Assembly: GCF_018687715.1 (NCBI RefSeq)
Contig: NC_056762.1
Location: forward strand, 14,490,364-14,554,363
Direction: 5' to 3'
Length of the DNA stretch: 64,000 nucleotides
Source of the DNA: Carya illinoinensis
Taxonomy: Eukaryota > Streptophyta > Magnoliopsida > Fagales > Juglandaceae
Shown: positions 22,500-34,308 of the stretch, one piece after another
Layout of the letters: every line of letters begins with the position of its first letter
How positions within the stretch are numbered: position 1 is the stretch's first letter
Made by a program: the position numbers and the translations under genes
Notes under the pieces: model-generated
Database searches by the model: none
What the model was told of the DNA's origin: nothing
What the model saw: only the letters and a program-made list of their open reading frames with translations

Positions 22500-24260
22500 C
22501 TATCTCCATAACTCATGATCAACCTAACAATAGTCCAAACAAAAGAAAATCTTCTCGAGTTAGACAGAAACCCAGTTTTTTAAATGACTACTATTGCAAC
22601 AATGTTTCTTTAAATGCAACACCTCTCACTTCTTCTAAAGATGGTTCTAAAGGTAACCCATACCCTATCTCATCTCTCTTATCTGCTAGTAGACTATCCA
22701 ATTCTCATAGAGCTTTTCTTGCTTCAATATCAAACTGTCCAGAACCTAAAACCTATAAACAAGCTGCATAATTTCCTGAATGGCAACAAGCTATGAAAAA
22801 TGAAATTGATGCTTTGGAGTTAAACAAAACTTGGAACCTTGTTACTCTACCTAAAAAAAAAATAGACTATTGGTTGTAAATGGGTATTCAGAGTAAAATA
22901 TAAAGCTGATGGAAGCATAGAAAGGCACAAGGCTACATTAGTGGCAAAGGACTATTGGATTTCTTTGATACTTTTTCTCCTGTTGCAAAGATGACTTCTA
23001 TTAGACTATTACTTGCTATAGCTACAATTAAGAACTGGCATCTTCATCAATTGGATGTCAACAACGCATTCTTACATGGTGATTTACAAGAAGAAGTGTA
23101 TATGGAACTGCCCCCTGGAATGCCTAATCCAGAAAATAAGGTTTGTCATCTTTTGAAAAGCCTTTGTGGCCTCAAGTAGGCATCTAGAAAATGGTTTGAA
23201 AAACTGTCCATTGCCCTCATTAGCTATGGCTTCAATCGAGGAACTTCTGATTGCTCTCTTTTTATAAAGAAATCCACAACATCCTTCATGGCATTGCTGG
23301 TATATGTTGATGATGTGTTGCTAGCTAGTGATAGCTTACAAGAAATTCAACTCCTAAAAGAATTTCTGCATGATAAATTTACTATAAAGGACTTGGAGCC
23401 ACTAAAATATTTCCTTGACTTAGAAATAACAAGATCAAAAGTAGGTATTTCTCTTTGCCAAAGCAAATATGCACTAGATATTCTTCAAGACACGGGAACA
23501 ATTGGTACAAAGCCTGAGCCTTTCCAATGGAGACCAATTTAAAACTCATAGCCAATGATTCTACTTTGTATAAAGATCCATCAGCTTACAGAAGACTTAT
23601 TGGGAGACTCCTATACTTAACACTTACACGACCAGACCTTGCATATTCAGTTCAAGTCCTCAGCCAATTCCTTGCTAAGCCTATTGTGAGTCATTATCTA
23701 GTAGCAGTTAGAGTATTAAGGTACTTGAAAGCCACTCCAGGTCAAGGATTATTCTTCTCAGCATCATCAAAATTGCAACTAAAAGCTTTTTCGGATAGTG
23801 ATTGGGCAAGTTGCATTGATACAAGGAGAAGTGTCACAGGGTTTGCTGTGTTTTTGGGAGACTCATTGATCTCATGGAAGTCCAAAAAGCAAGTAACTAT
23901 AAGTCGATCATCTGCTGAAGTAGAATATAGAGCCCTTGTAGCCACAACATGTGAAGCCCAATGGTTGATTTATGCATTGCAAGATTTGCAAATCGCTCAT
24001 TCTAAGCCAACTTTAATGTACACTGACAGTAAGTCTGCAATGTCCATAGCCTCAAATCCAGTTCAGCATGAAAGAACCAAACATATTCGAATTGACTGCC
24101 ACTTAGTTCGTGAAAAGCTGAAGCAAAACCTCATCAAACTATTTTACATTCCATCTAGACTACAGTTGGCAGACATCCTTACAAAACCACTTGATTCTTT
24201 ACCATTTCATCATACTCTGCTCAAGATGAACATCCTTAATATTCATGTTCACCTTGAGGG
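22500..24260 (+). pseudogene. Copia reverse transcriptase and RNase H remnant
   Basis: RT starts near 22770 (QAMKNEIDALELNKTWNLV). It goes on with [16 protein letters not shown] at 22955 and [14 protein letters not shown], and has the catalytic VYVDDVLLAS near 23300. RNase H (23527-24345) has SDSDWASCIDTRRSVTGF, SRSSAEVEYRAL, YTDSKSAMSIA and ADILTKPL in the normal order. Stops at 22769, 23177 and 23540 and frame changes separate the blocks. The 272-codon RNase H frame runs on into the right LTR. Confidence 0.9.
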
Positions 24261-24264
24261 GGGG
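24252..24264 (+). other. Polypurine tract of the copia element
   Basis: The G-rich run ctt-gagggggggg lies directly before the right LTR, where second-strand priming occurs in Ty1/copia elements. Confidence 0.75.
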
Positions 24265-24508
24265 TGTTGGAGTATAGCATCAAAAATAGAAGATATGGAA
24301 TTAAAGTCAAAATATGAAAATGGTAAAATAGAGAATGAGCCTTGACAGTTGACAGTTATTTTCTGTTACTAGCTTCATTTCTATATAAGAACATGTAAAG
24401 CACTTGTATCAATTCATTTTCAATACAAGATACGATAGTTTGTCATCCTCTTTCTCTCTGTTTTCCAGCTTTCTATTTTCCTATCTTTCTTTTATCAAGT
24501 TCTCAACA
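24265..24508 (+). repeat. Right LTR of the copia element
   Basis: 244 bp, starts TGTTGGAGTATAGC and ends TTCTCAACA, with TATA-like tctatataag. Next to it lies the left target-site duplication of the neighbouring LINE. Confidence 0.92.
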
Positions 24509-24556
24509 CAATGCATTGGTTATTTTTTTTTTTTTAAAGGTAGATCTTGCATTCAT

Positions 24557-27500
24557 TCATTGAAACAAGTTTTGAATACAATGGGGACAATCCCCCAGCA
24601 AAATACATTCATCTGGATGTGACAGAGTGTGCTTGGCCAGACCATGAGCAACACCATTGCCCCTCCTTGGTACATGTCTAATGGACCAGCCGCTGAAATT
24701 AGAAAGTAGAATTTTTATGTCTCTGACCATAAGGCCAACTGAAGACCAACACTCTTCTGACTGCTGCACTGCCTTGACTATTCCTAACAAATCACCTTCC
24801 AACATAATGTGATTGAGACCCAGTTCCGCATAGAGGGATGTAGCTCGGAGAGCAGCAGCTGCCTCCCCAAGTATGGGGTCCAGGTGCATGGCCTTGCATG
24901 CCCACAAAGTAGCTATCAGAAGACCTTTTGAGTCTTGGATTACAACCCCAAGTCCCACCCTTGAGTTTGTCCTATCTATTGCAACGTCCCGGTTTGCTTT
25001 GAACACTCCTAGAGGGGGAGGTGTCCACGTTTGAGGACTCAGATTTTTTGTGGCTGCTTTCAACTCTTTGCTCAGCTTCTGATTTAATTAGTGCCACTTC
25101 TGCTTGGATCTTTTTGGAGAGCTTAGCAGGTGAAGTGAATGAATCCTCGAACACTAGACAGTTTCTTTGATGCCACAAGAGTTTGGCTATTATTGCCATC
25201 TCACACAATACTTCTGAGGGAAATTTATCAAGCATAGATTCAAGAAGCTCTTTGAAAGACTCAGTAAAACTACTCATCTTCTGTATTTGTCTCAAGCCCA
25301 AATACCATACATCTTGAGCTGACTTGCATGACCAAAGAGCATGGGAAACTATCTCCTCTTCAGTGAGGCAGATGAGGCATAAGCGAGATGTCACGACCTT
25401 CTTCTTTAGCAGGTTGAGATTAGTAGGAAGTGACTCATTTGCTGCTCTCCACAGAAAGGACTTGGTTCCATTAGGAACTCTGATACTCCATAGCCTCTCC
25501 CATAACTGAGAACCAGTGTTGTTCTTAGAAGGTTCTCCCATACTATCCTCCCTCATAGTACCCTGTAGGTGGTAGGCACTCTTTACAGAAAACTTTCCAT
25601 TATTTGAACACCTCCAGCATAGGACATCTTGGCTTCTACAGGGACTAATAGGCATGTTTCAGATTAGCTTTGCCTCCTCTTCTGAAAAAATAGAGTGGAC
25701 TTAGTCGAGGTTCCACTGCATGGTTCCTGGGTTGATTAGTTGATCAACTGAAGCCTCCTTGTCTAATACTCTCACAGGGGATTGTATCGTATAGGAGGAT
25801 GGCCTTGGCACCCACTTATCAACCCAAATCTTAATATTTTTACCATTGCCTACTCTCCATAACAAGCCTTCTTCAAGAACATGTTTGTCTGCAAGGAAGC
25901 TTTTCCATACATAGGAGTCCGAGACTCTCTTTCTGATTGAGAGGAAAGTCGAAGTAGGATAATATTTTGATTTAAGGACCTGTGCAGCAAGGGAGTTTTT
26001 GGTCTTGTATGAGCCTCCATCCTTGCTTTGCTAGTAAGGCTACATTGAACTGTTCAAAGTCCCTAAACCCCAATCCTCCTTTGCTCTTCAGTTTTCCTAT
26101 GGTCTTCCAACTGATCCAGTGAATCTTGGATCTGTTATCCTTTTGGCCCCACCAGAAAGATTGTAGGAGTTGGTTAAGCCTTCTTAAGATAACTTTTGGC
26201 AGGAGAAAAATACACATACTATACGTTGGGATGACCTGTAGAATTGACTTCAGCAGAATTTCTTTACCTCCTTGAGACAGCATATTAACTTTCCAGTTTG
26301 ACATCTTTCCTTTAACTTTATCAAGTAATGAGTTGAAGGCCTTTTGTTTGTTCCTACCAACATAAGATGGTAGACCCAAGTATTTGTCGAATGCTCCTAT
26401 TGCTTTGATGCCTGCTAGCTCTAAAATAAAGAGTTAAGTGTCTGGCTTAGTGTTGCTGCTAAAAAAGATTAAGGTTTTTTCAAGGTTGAGGCGCTGTCCA
26501 GATGCCACCTCAAATGATGATAGAGTACGATGCAGTCTACTCCATTCCTCTAGGTTGGATTTACAAAACACGAGACTGTCATCTGCAAAAAACAAATGAG
26601 TAACTCTCATGGCACCCCTTGCCACTGGAATTCCTGTTATTGCCCCTTGTGATTCTATCTGGTTCAAGCAATGGGTTAGCATTTCTGAGCAAATAATAAA
26701 GAGATAGGGAGAGAGAGGGTCCCCCTGCTGAATTCCTCTTGCTGGTTGGAAGGTTGGCTGTGGATGCCATTCACAAGGATTGAGTAGCTAACTGTTGTTA
26801 CACATTCCATCACCAAGTCCACCCAGCTTCTGTCAAAACCCATCTTCAAAAATGTTGTTTGTAAGAAGCTCCATTCTACTCTATTGTATGCCTTGCTCAT
26901 GTCAAGCTTGAGGGCCATGTATCCATTAAATCTGCCTTTGAGTTTGTTCTTCATCAAGTGCAGGAGTTCATAAGCCACAACCACATTATCATAGATTAAT
27001 CTTCCTATCACAAATGCACTTTAGTTTGGAGATATGACACTTGGCAGGATGACTTTTAATCTGTTAGCTATCACTTTGTCAATGATCTTATAGAAGACAT
27101 TGCAGAGACTTATAGGGCTAATGTCTGTAACAGATTTGGGGACTTTCTTCTTTGGTATATTGATATAAAGGTACGGTTTATGTCTTTAAATCCCTTCCTT
27201 GTGTTCAGTAGTTCCATAACTGCCTCAGTGACTTCTTTACCAACTGTTGGCCAGTGCTAGTGATAAAATAGGGCTGGAAAACCATCTGGCCCTGGTGAAT
27301 CCAAAGGGTTCATATCAAGAATGGCTCTTTTAATTTCATCTTTGGAATATGATCTAGTTAAAGATCTATTCATTTCACTTGAGATTCGAGGCTGGAAAGA
27401 TTGAAGCAAAGTTGCACTTCCTCTAGGAGCAAAAGTAGAAAAAGGTTCCTATAGAAATCTTGAAAAGCCAGACTTACTTCCTCCTGATTATTGGCTCCGA

Positions 27501-28653
27501 CTCCTTTCTCATTGGCTACATTCTTAATTGTGTTGACCAATCTCCTATGGGAAGCACATTGATAAAATTATTTAGTATTCCTATCTCCTTCCCGGAGCCA
27601 TATTTGTTTTGCCCTTTGTCTCCATTTTAGTTCTTCAATCTCTAATAGTTTATCAATTTCTACTTGAGCTTGTTGAATCTGTTCATTGTTGTGACCTGTG
27701 TTTGCTTCCTGCAGCCTTCTAAGGCATTCTCTTTTATCTGAGAGTATCTTGTTATGTTCTTGAGAAACTTTCCTGCCCCAGGTTTTCAGTTTCTCTCTAC
27801 AGTTATTAAGTCCTTCTCGAGAAGCTCTTATCTTAGGATTGAGGTGACAGCTTAGGAGCTAGACTTGTTTAACTAAGAGGATGCATTCCTCCCTCTTACC
27901 CCACGCTGCTTCATACCTAAAGATACGAGGTCTATGAGTTTTAGCTGCATAAGAGCTTGAGCAAGTAACAAGAATGGGATTATGGTCTGAGCATTGAGCT
28001 GGTAAGACTAGCACTGAATTGATATACTTGAGGTCCCTCCAATCCTTATTGAAAAAAGCTCTATCCAGTCTGGCTTTAGTGAATTCTGGCCCCTCTCTTC
28101 TATTACTCCAAGTAAAATTGTCCCCACTGGATCCTAAGTCCTACAGACCACAGTCCTCAATCACTGTTCTGAATGTCTCCATTTGATGAAATGGTCTAGC
28201 ATGGGAGCCGAATTGTTCCTCTTGTACGAGGATTTCATTAAAATCTCCCAAACATAACCACAGGCACTGGATATTGGAATGTATGAGTCTAATTAAATTC
28301 CAGCTCTCTTTCCTTCTAGCAGCTATTAGTTGTCCATAAAAGCCAGTTAATGTGATGCTCCTTTCCAATTCCTCAGGGTACAAAGTTAAAGAAATATGAT
28401 GATTTGAGTATGAATTTAATACTGCCTCCACCTCTTTCTTCCAATAAAAGGTAATGCCACCACTTCTACCAACACAGTCCACAATGAAACTTTGATCATA
28501 ATTCAGTTTATTCTTGATCCCTTCCATCCTCTCTCTTTTACACTTAGTCTCACTTAGGAAAATGACATCCGGGCTCTTCTCCTTCACCAAAAGGTGAAGC
28601 TAAACTGTCCAAGGGTTCCCAAGCTCTTGGCAGTTCCATGCCAGGTGTTTCAT
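24557..28653 (-). pseudogene. LINE ORF2: endonuclease, reverse transcriptase, RNase H
   Basis: The start at 28653 gives MKHLAWNCQELGNPW, the usual N-terminus of the plant LINE APE-type endonuclease; a stop follows within 20 codons. Endonuclease continues as PDVIFLSETK and LGDFNEIL (28590-28141). RT motifs are [14 protein letters not shown] near 26900 and FFADDSLVF near 26600, followed by [12 protein letters not shown] (26379-25972). The zinc-binding segment (25655-25200) includes FLWRAANESLP and CLICLTEEE. RNase H (25063-24557) has LGVVIQDSKG, EAAAALRA, EGDLLGIV and HVPRRGNGVAHGLAK and ends at a stop. Multiple stops and frameshifts interrupt the protein. Confidence 0.9.
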
Positions 28654-29119
28654 GGGGAATGGCAAGGTTGCTTAGCAGCCTCTGCTATACAAGCTTGTTT
28701 AACTCTTTTCCTGGTCAAGATGGGTCTCGGCTGGATATTAACACTTTTTCTTTTCTGTTTTGCCTTGCTAATGTCTCTCATAGGTGTATCACACTCTTTT
28801 TGTTGGTCTGAGAGTCCTAAGCCTCTGGCCCTTCTCTTCCAGGTTGGCCTTGATTTTGATGGACCAGGTCTTTGGGCCTTGAGAGGGGAGTTCTGTAAGG
28901 GTAAGCTGAGTGTGGTTTCCTATCTAACTAGGCTATCAGGCCTTACTGAGTTCAATAATATAAAAGGGGATACAGTTGGGGAGGATACCCGAGACTCCAT
29001 TGGGTCTACAGTATGCATGTCAGGAAAAGTATGGGGGTAAGGGAGTTTGGATTTACCTGTTCAAACAACCCATGCCTGTCTGCACCATCATACAAGTTGC
29101 CCTTCCTCAAGCATGGGCT

Positions 29120-30040
29120 CTAGGAGATTTTGGTGTCTGATCCATCTCTGTCACTGTGATTAGACCTCACAGGACTACTGCCTTTAGCACAATGCACTAG
29201 CTCATCATCATCAAAATTACTGGACTCATTCTTTTTTTGGCGCCAATCTACTGAGTTAGCAAAATCGTCTTTCTTTTTTGAAAAACTTTGGTTGCTTCTC
29301 GTTGGGGGGCTAGCTCGTAACCATTGACCGTACTGCATTCCTTCTCCTTCCCGATATTTTCCTTCAAGCAATGGATTTGGACACAAGGGTCCAAGGTGCT
29401 TAATGACCCCACAATGAAAACAGATTAGTGGCAGTCGCTCGTATCTGAATGAGATCCAGAATCGTTTAGATCCCGTGTTGATGAAACTACCTCTTGCCAG
29501 AGCTTTGGTAATATTAACTTGTACTTTCACCCTAAGATATTTTCCCCACGATATTTCCCCTGTGTCGACATCCACTGCAAGCACTTCACCCATAGTCGCA
29601 CCTAATTTCTCACCTGTCGTTTTATTCATCCCTGCAAATGGTAGATCATGGAGTTGTATCCAGAAGTTCTCCTTTGTGAAAGACAAGTCGTTGGGCGTTA
29701 GGCAACCTTCGTAGTCTTGTATGTTGACTAAAAACCTGTCGAAAGTCCACGGGTGACTCTTAAGGACCCTTGTCTTCTCTAGAGCAGTCTGGAATTCTAC
29801 TAGATATTTATTTTGCCCAAGATCTTGGAAAGAGACTCGACCTGTTACTTGCCAAGCTTTACTCATCGTAGCTCGAAATGCTCATTTGTTCACTTCCTTT
29901 TCGGCTATCACCAATACTGCCAGACATCTCTTACTCTTTTCTTCAGATAGCAATATCTCCTCTTGTGGGATTAGAACTTCTTGTTTCTCTGCCTCCGTGA
30001 GACAAAGTCCCTCATACAAATTCGTTAACTCCTCTGCCAT
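29120..30040 (-). pseudogene. LINE ORF1: DUF4283 plus CCHC knuckle
   Basis: The protein would be the RNA-binding gag-like partner of LINE retrotransposition. Translation starts MAEELTNLYEGLCLT at 30040. A single TGA stop at 29882-29884 separates this from the 248-codon block beginning MSKAWQVTGRVSFQDLG at 29866. The DUF4283 domain includes KSHPWTFDRFLV and FWIQLHDLPF, and the zinc knuckle reads CFHCGVIKHLGPLC (C-x2-C-x4-H-x4-C). A charged serine-rich tail follows. Apart from the one stop the frame is well preserved. Confidence 0.85.
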
Positions 30041-30254
30041 GAACCTCGAACTAGTATTGAGAACTATACCGAATTGAAGTCTTGAGGATAACTACAAATT
30101 AAACAGGATCGTAACCTTTGTTGAACTCTTCGGACTGAGTCCAAGAGAAAACCTCTAAGTTTCAAGAACCTTAGAGAGAAAACGTCCCACCTTTCCGGAG
30201 AGAGAGAGGATCAATTGATCGTCATGCATCCACATCTGTCAATGCATTGGTTAT

Positions 30255-31527
30255 AACATAACATAACATCGTAAAAATCATAACATGTACACCTATCAGC
30301 ATTAGGTGTCATAACATATGACTTCACTCTGGCTTTTTTTAAAAAGAAGCCATTGGAAGCCCATTGACCATTCTTCGTCAACCAAGTTGTTAGCACCCCA
30401 TATTTCATCACTCCAAAGTGGACAAAGGAGTACCTATAACAACCTCGCCCAAAACATGGGATGGGATGCTACGTTTCAACCTACTCTATATTTTTTTCCC
30501 TAACAAGTAACAATTTATAAAAGAACCTATAACACGAACTAAATCTTTTTAGGAAACAGAAACCTTCCCCATTCTATCATATATAAAAATTTCAAAAACA
30601 ACCTGTTTATAAAAAATACGGGACGGTCCCATTAATCACAAGTCTAAGAACAGTAACCATCTCACGGGTAGAAGCATCTACCCGGTCCACAAAGATGAAG
30701 TGTATCAAAATACATATCTCAACACAGTATATTAAGTAGGAATTAAAGATGGATAATTTATTGGGCCTAAATTGAGTTTAATGGCCATGTTAGACAAGCC
30801 CACAAACTATTATTTTATTGAGGTCACCTGGGAATTTTAATTAGGCTCATAGGCCTAGCTAAAAGTTTATTTGAGGGCTTGCTAAGATGGAGTGGATGAT
30901 TTAATATCGCATGATCATCTACAACTGCAAATGACAGTTCAATTATTGCATATATAAAATTTATTTGTCTTGAAGATCTGCAATTTTATAGCATATTCGT
31001 CTCGACTACCTACATCAAAAATATTACCAATGGGCCAACATAGAGGTGTTAGAGAACTGAGTTGTATACATTCATTAAAACACAACGTTCTTTCATATAT
31101 CCGTTAGAGTTTATGTGATCATGAAATAAGATATTTTTTATTAATACAAAAAATAATATTTTCTTTTGTTAAGATTTAATTCCATCAATTTTCTTAGTCA
31201 TAACAGGTTTTGTTTGAAGTACGCTAACAAATGGATAAATCCGCAAATATGAAAGTGATTACTACTTAAGTTTAGGATTCTTCATCTATCTCTAACATCT
31301 ATATTTTCCAATCTACTTTATTTTAATCGCCTCTTCCATTTAGAAGTATTCTATAAGTATGTCTCGCGTAATTGGGTTATGTCCAGTTTTCTCATTAACA
31401 AAATGCTTCTTTACTGAGAAAAGGAAATAGTGTAGGATTCAGCATAATTGCACTACATAGTCTGGCTTTATTTTATTTTATTGCTTTTGTGGGGGGTGAA
31501 CGAAATAGTTTATGGGCAATCAATGGG
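30255..31527. repeat. Unit 1 flank sequence, homologous to 36720-38000
   Basis: Long near-identical stretches match unit 2, for example the text around atgggatgggatgctacgtttcaacct (30460 and 36925) and around aatacgggacggtcccattaat (30620 and 37090). A shorter part (about 30740-30910) also recurs upstream of the neprosin gene at 52360-52540. No protein is encoded. Confidence 0.88.
31000..31240 (-). pseudogene. Neprosin-domain pseudogene fragment (exon 6 and exon 4 remnants)
   Basis: 31028-31065 matches the middle of neprosin exon 6 (gggccaac-tagaggt-tt--agaactgagttgtat), followed by a decayed match to the exon 6 start and its intron up to about 31130. 31165-31215 matches the start of exon 4 (gatt--attccatcaat-ttc) through ggttttgtttgaag. 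After that, tttgaagtac...aacaaat matches intron 3 sequence near 50830-50865. A deletion between two gtttgaag copies would explain the join. Order and strand agree with the intact gene, but reading frame and splice sites are gone. It indicates a former second neprosin gene. Confidence 0.75.
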
Positions 31528-32280
31528 CACTACAACAGATTTTATCTTTTGGGACGAAATAAAATTCATCCCAAAATAGGGTTCTTTAGGGACAAAAATC
31601 ATATCTCGTCTTAAAAATTGGACGGATGTCATTATCCATTCGAACATGTACTTTTCCATTCGAATGGAATATATTGGAATGAATAAATTTGTCCTTATTT
31701 GAACAACCGTTCGAACGTGTACTTAAGCGTTCGATTCAAACTAAAGTGAATCTTCGAATGGTTAATTTGATTTTTTTAATATTTATTTATTTTTTAGTTT
31801 ATTCTTCCTAAAATAATTAAATTTTTCTATTCATTATCCATATATTAAACATTTAATAAAATAAAACAAGAATTAAAAACAAAAAAAAAAAGTGGTGTGT
31901 AGAGGTTGTGTGGATAGTATTAGATTGTGTAGCTTTTTTCATAAAAGTATGGCGGGAGTAATTAAAATTTTTAACTTTTAACTATTTTCTTTTTTCAAAA
32001 TGATGTATTTTCATCCCTTCTTATAAAATATATGTGTTCTTATATTTCCAAGCCCTCTTTATATATTTTTAATATATTTTTTCATAATTTAATTTTATTT
32101 ATTGAACTCATTAGTACATGTCGATACTCAAATTTCATAGAGAATTACCTTTAGATTTGAATTAAAAATTCAACAAACATGCGTATACCAACAAATCCAA
32201 ATCTCCACTTTCCTTGAGAATACCAAATAGTCATGATTGTCCATACAAAAAATTAAAAAAATGCAAATAAAATATATATA

Positions 32281-33413
32281 CTACTGAGCTAGATCTTGTA
32301 GCACCGCCACGACTCCACCAAAGCGTGTCTCAATATCTATCAACTGAGACATAAACTTGACTCAGTCTTTGCGAAGGCGACCTGGACTGCATCAAGGATC
32401 TTTGATGTCTGTGTGAGAACGATATTTGTAATCTCCTCATGAGAAGCAGCACGTGATGCGCCTTGTGCAGATGCCTCACCTGATATGCCTTGTGCAGATG
32501 CCTCACCCGATATACCCTGTGCATCTCCCTGACTGTCAACTACCTCTATAGTGGGTGCACGAGCATGAAATCTGGAATGTCATGTGCTATGAGACAAGGT
32601 CATGGAGTTTATCGATCCAATAAACTCCCAAACATGCTCAAAAGCATCTAGCTTGACTCTCTTTGTTAAAAGAAAGCGTGTGAGCAAGACCCTAAACGAC
32701 AATATATTTGTAATACATGTGGCCTCTGATCGAATCCTAGCAAAGATATATCTTGCTAGGTCGATAGGCACCCTGCAAGCAACACGTACCATAAATCATG
32801 CCCAGTCCATGCTCACCTCAGTCTTGTGCAGTCATGGATCGATGTTGTTGGCTATTATAATGTTCATGATCTTGAAAAAACTGGATAAGTTTGCCTGTTT
32901 GATGCTCTTGCACCCATCATAGGAAGGAGCATTTGGACCCACAACCCACTGATGAACCCTATGATCAACGAGGCCATCGACCTCATCTACTACAACAATA
33001 TCTTCTTTCTTAGCAGTCTCCTCATTGCCTACAAGTGTAGACTTCCTAGGCACCACGCTAGGATATTCAATGGGCAGTCAAGGGATACCATGAAAATATG
33101 TGACTACATCAACGAAAAATCCTATCGAAATGCCTTGGACCGAGAAGGTGTATGCGCCATCATCTTGGTCGACACCACCGAGTTCTCTGTAGAACTTAGA
33201 TACAATATCGATGTATGCAATAATCTTGTCCATCCCTTCCTCCTTCTTATCAATGATCGGTGCCCAACCACAATCTAGAAAAACAGATGCTAGAGATAGT
33301 CTCTCCCATAGAAGCTCTATAAACTCATTGATCTTTACTTGGCACTCTAACAAAACAGTCCTTTCTCGGACTTCTTCACTTGACTTGTCTGGCTTCTTTC
33401 CCCGAGATGCCAT
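32281..33413 (-). pseudogene. Putative plant transposon protein (PF20167-like) inside the CACTA element
   Basis: The minus-strand frame begins MASRGKKPDKSSEEVRER at 33413 and includes the core VSKFYRELGGVDQDDGAYTF and GISIGFFVDVVTYFHGIP. It then has YDGCKSIKQANLSSFFKIMN and VRVACRVPIDLARYIFARIR, an arrangement I recognise from plant transposon-associated proteins. Near-exact repeats AQGISGEAS, AQGISGEAS, AQGASRAAS follow near 32470. Three in-frame TGA stops (after FHGIP, after NNIDP and after SMDWA) and one shift near 32340 break it; the first two fit CGA to TGA changes. The function of this family is unknown. Confidence 0.65.
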
Positions 33414-34308
33414 TGGAATGGCACTAAATTATAATTGTAAAATTTTGGACATGATTACAAAATATAATATATAAAATTATAATTATATCTACCAATTGAT
33501 ACAAATATAATTTCTATGCTTTGAATTATAAAATTATAGAAAATATAACTTGATTACAAATTGTGAACTGTATCGTTGGAACATTTATGCAATCAATTTA
33601 AATGGTTATATAGTGGGTTCAAACATGACTACAATGTTGTGTTCGAACGTATAAGTCACGTTCGAATGCCTTGCCTGTTCGTGCTCAACAATGGCCGAGT
33701 TAACTTAGCCATTTACAAAAACCGAAAGGAATCGATGAATTCCTTTCGATTTTTCACAAGCAACAACAAGGAGAGGCCAAGATGACCATAGACCCATCCT
33801 AGACTCCATTTTAAGCCATTTAGTAATGCTTTCAAAACCCCATTTTCCCCCATTTAAATCTGAATAAATCAAAAAATATAAAATATAAACACACACAAAT
33901 GTTGGGCTAACCTGGATTGGCTTGTACTACGATGGTTGTTGGTGAGGCTGATTTTGGATTTGGTGTGGCGGAGAGGAATAAGATCCGTGTGTTTTTGGTT
34001 TATACATGATCTGGATGTGATTGATCTTATATATATTTACCAATTCAAATGTAATACAGTAAGTTCGAACGTATTCCATAATTAATTTATCCTTTCAAAC
34101 TATTATTACACATGTTCGGACTGTTGTTAGACACGTTCGAACAGTAGAAAAGATATAATTAGTACATCTATACTAATACTTATATAATAATATATGTTAT
34201 ATAATACAATTGGTATATATATTATATAATATAATTAGTATACTTATAGGTATATATATATATATATGAGGTATTCTAGCTTGCTTCTCATGTAGGTGCC
34301 CTTACACG

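Larger units (their letters stand above)
17511..24508 (+). mobile_element. Ty1/copia LTR retrotransposon, degenerate, with both LTRs
   Basis: Two direct repeats starting TGTTGGAGTATAGC and ending TTCTCAACA flank gag, protease, integrase, reverse transcriptase and RNase H in copia order. The LTRs differ by about 15 substitutions and one 10-bp indel over about 250 bp, so the element is old. A TGTATCAG resembling the initiator-Met primer binding site follows the left LTR, and CTTGAGGGGGGGG precedes the right one. No 5-bp target-site duplication is visible (gttct on the left, caatg on the right). The empty site in unit 2 (near 36711-36720) reads gttctcaata, which agrees with insertion at this point. 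Confidence 0.92.
24524..30239 (-). mobile_element. Near full-length LINE (L1-type), minus strand, 15-bp TSD
   Basis: A T run at 24523-24535 is the poly(A) tail read from the other strand. The element is flanked by the perfect 15-bp duplication caatgcattggttat at 24509-24523 and 30240-30254. On the minus strand it has a 5' leader, ORF1 (30040-29120) and ORF2 (28653-24557) with endonuclease, reverse transcriptase, zinc-binding segment and RNase H, so it is essentially full length. Several stops and shifts show it is no longer active. The empty site survives in unit 2 as caatacattgttaataac near 36718. Confidence 0.95.

Noticed and set aside
28594..29040. 148-codon plus-strand ORF
   Set aside because: It lies antisense to the LINE between ORF1 and ORF2 and has no motif.
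34240..34270. TA-rich run as a possible origin or promoter
   Set aside because: It is a simple TA microsatellite inside the CACTA element with no associated gene start.
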